Below, one piece after another: positions 5,334 to 5,435 of a DNA stretch of 5,435 nt. The stretch's first letter is position 1. Every line of letters starts with the position of its first letter. Location of the stretch: assembly GCA_027353395.1 (NCBI GenBank), contig DAIEHU010000202.1:1-5435 (forward strand). Reading direction: 5' to 3'. The notes below the pieces were generated by a model. It did no database searches. It had not been told where the DNA came from and saw nothing but the letters and a program-made list of their open reading frames with translations. This stretch comes from Desulfobacteraceae bacterium. GTDB lineage: Bacteria; Desulfobacterota; Desulfobacteria; Desulfobacterales; Desulfosalsimonadaceae. A program made the position numbers and the translations under genes.

Positions 5334-5435
5334 TTACGCTTTACCGTACATCCTGTCCACCGACGCCCTCGCCTTGTCCGCCAGGACGGAATCCATGCTC
5401 CCGTAATGCCATTTGACATTGTTTTCCATATAATC
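5334..5435 (-). CDS. Transketolase, N-terminal subunit (partial, C-terminal end only)
   Basis: Only the last 33 codons and a TAA stop lie in the window; the gene enters from the right edge. The visible end reads DYMENNVKWHYGSMDSV then LADKARASVDRMYGKA. The M-E-N-N-x-x-x-W-H-Y-G piece resembles the tail of split transketolase N-terminal subunits, where the TPP pyrophosphate-binding half ends just after a W-H-Y/H-G segment. The subunit would pair with the product of the next gene to form the active TPP-dependent enzyme that transfers two-carbon ketol groups in the non-oxidative pentose phosphate pathway. The assignment rests on this short tail plus the adjacent C-terminal subunit gene 84 nt downstream, which is the usual order for split transketolases. 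Nothing can be said about its start or the TPP-binding GDG motif. Confidence 0.85.
   Translation of the reverse strand, partial: DYMENNVKWHYGSMDSVLADKARASVDRMYGKA

Overview
The window is a compact protein-coding stretch in which all six genes lie on the minus strand, so it reads from the right end to the left. Base composition is moderate, GC-richer at the right end and visibly lower at the left. No rRNA, tRNA, CRISPR array or transposase gene is present. The style fits a Gram-negative proteobacterium-like organism: a lipoprotein signal peptide, a split two-subunit transketolase, and REP-type palindromes with a GTAG head. A Desulfobacterota-type sulfate reducer would suit this, but that is inference and not proven by the window.

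Layout in transcription order: (1) the last 33 codons of the transketolase N-terminal subunit (5435-5334); (2) an 84-nt gap filled by a pair of inverted REP-like hairpins; (3) the complete transketolase C-terminal subunit (5249-4233); (4) after only 3 nt, a 262-residue protein that looks like two SCP2 (sterol carrier) folds in tandem (4229-3441); (5) a 100-nt gap with a REP-like hairpin fused to the stop codon and small dyads in front of the next ribosome binding site; (6) a SAM-dependent O-methyltransferase of the acetylserotonin/hydroxyindole OMT type (3340-2354; start corrected downstream); (7) a 110-nt gap almost filled by an 88-bp MITE-like element with 17-bp imperfect terminal inverted repeats and TTA flanks; (8) a family-5 extracellular solute-binding lipoprotein (2243-654; GTG start corrected downstream); (9) overlapping it by 8 nt, the first 220 residues of an unrecognised protein that runs off the left edge (661-1).

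The close spacing (3-nt gap, 8-nt overlap, longest gap about 110 nt) suggests one operon or two or three closely linked ones. The transketolase pair would move two-carbon ketol units between sugar phosphates or a related acceptor. The SCP2-like protein would bind a hydrophobic ligand, the methyltransferase would methylate a small aromatic or polyketide-like hydroxyl, and the lipoprotein would capture a peptide-like or other solute outside the cytoplasmic membrane. Whether these act on one product is an open inference. The most distinctive non-coding signal is that each of the three real intergenic gaps is occupied by a palindromic element next to a stop codon or a ribosome binding site.
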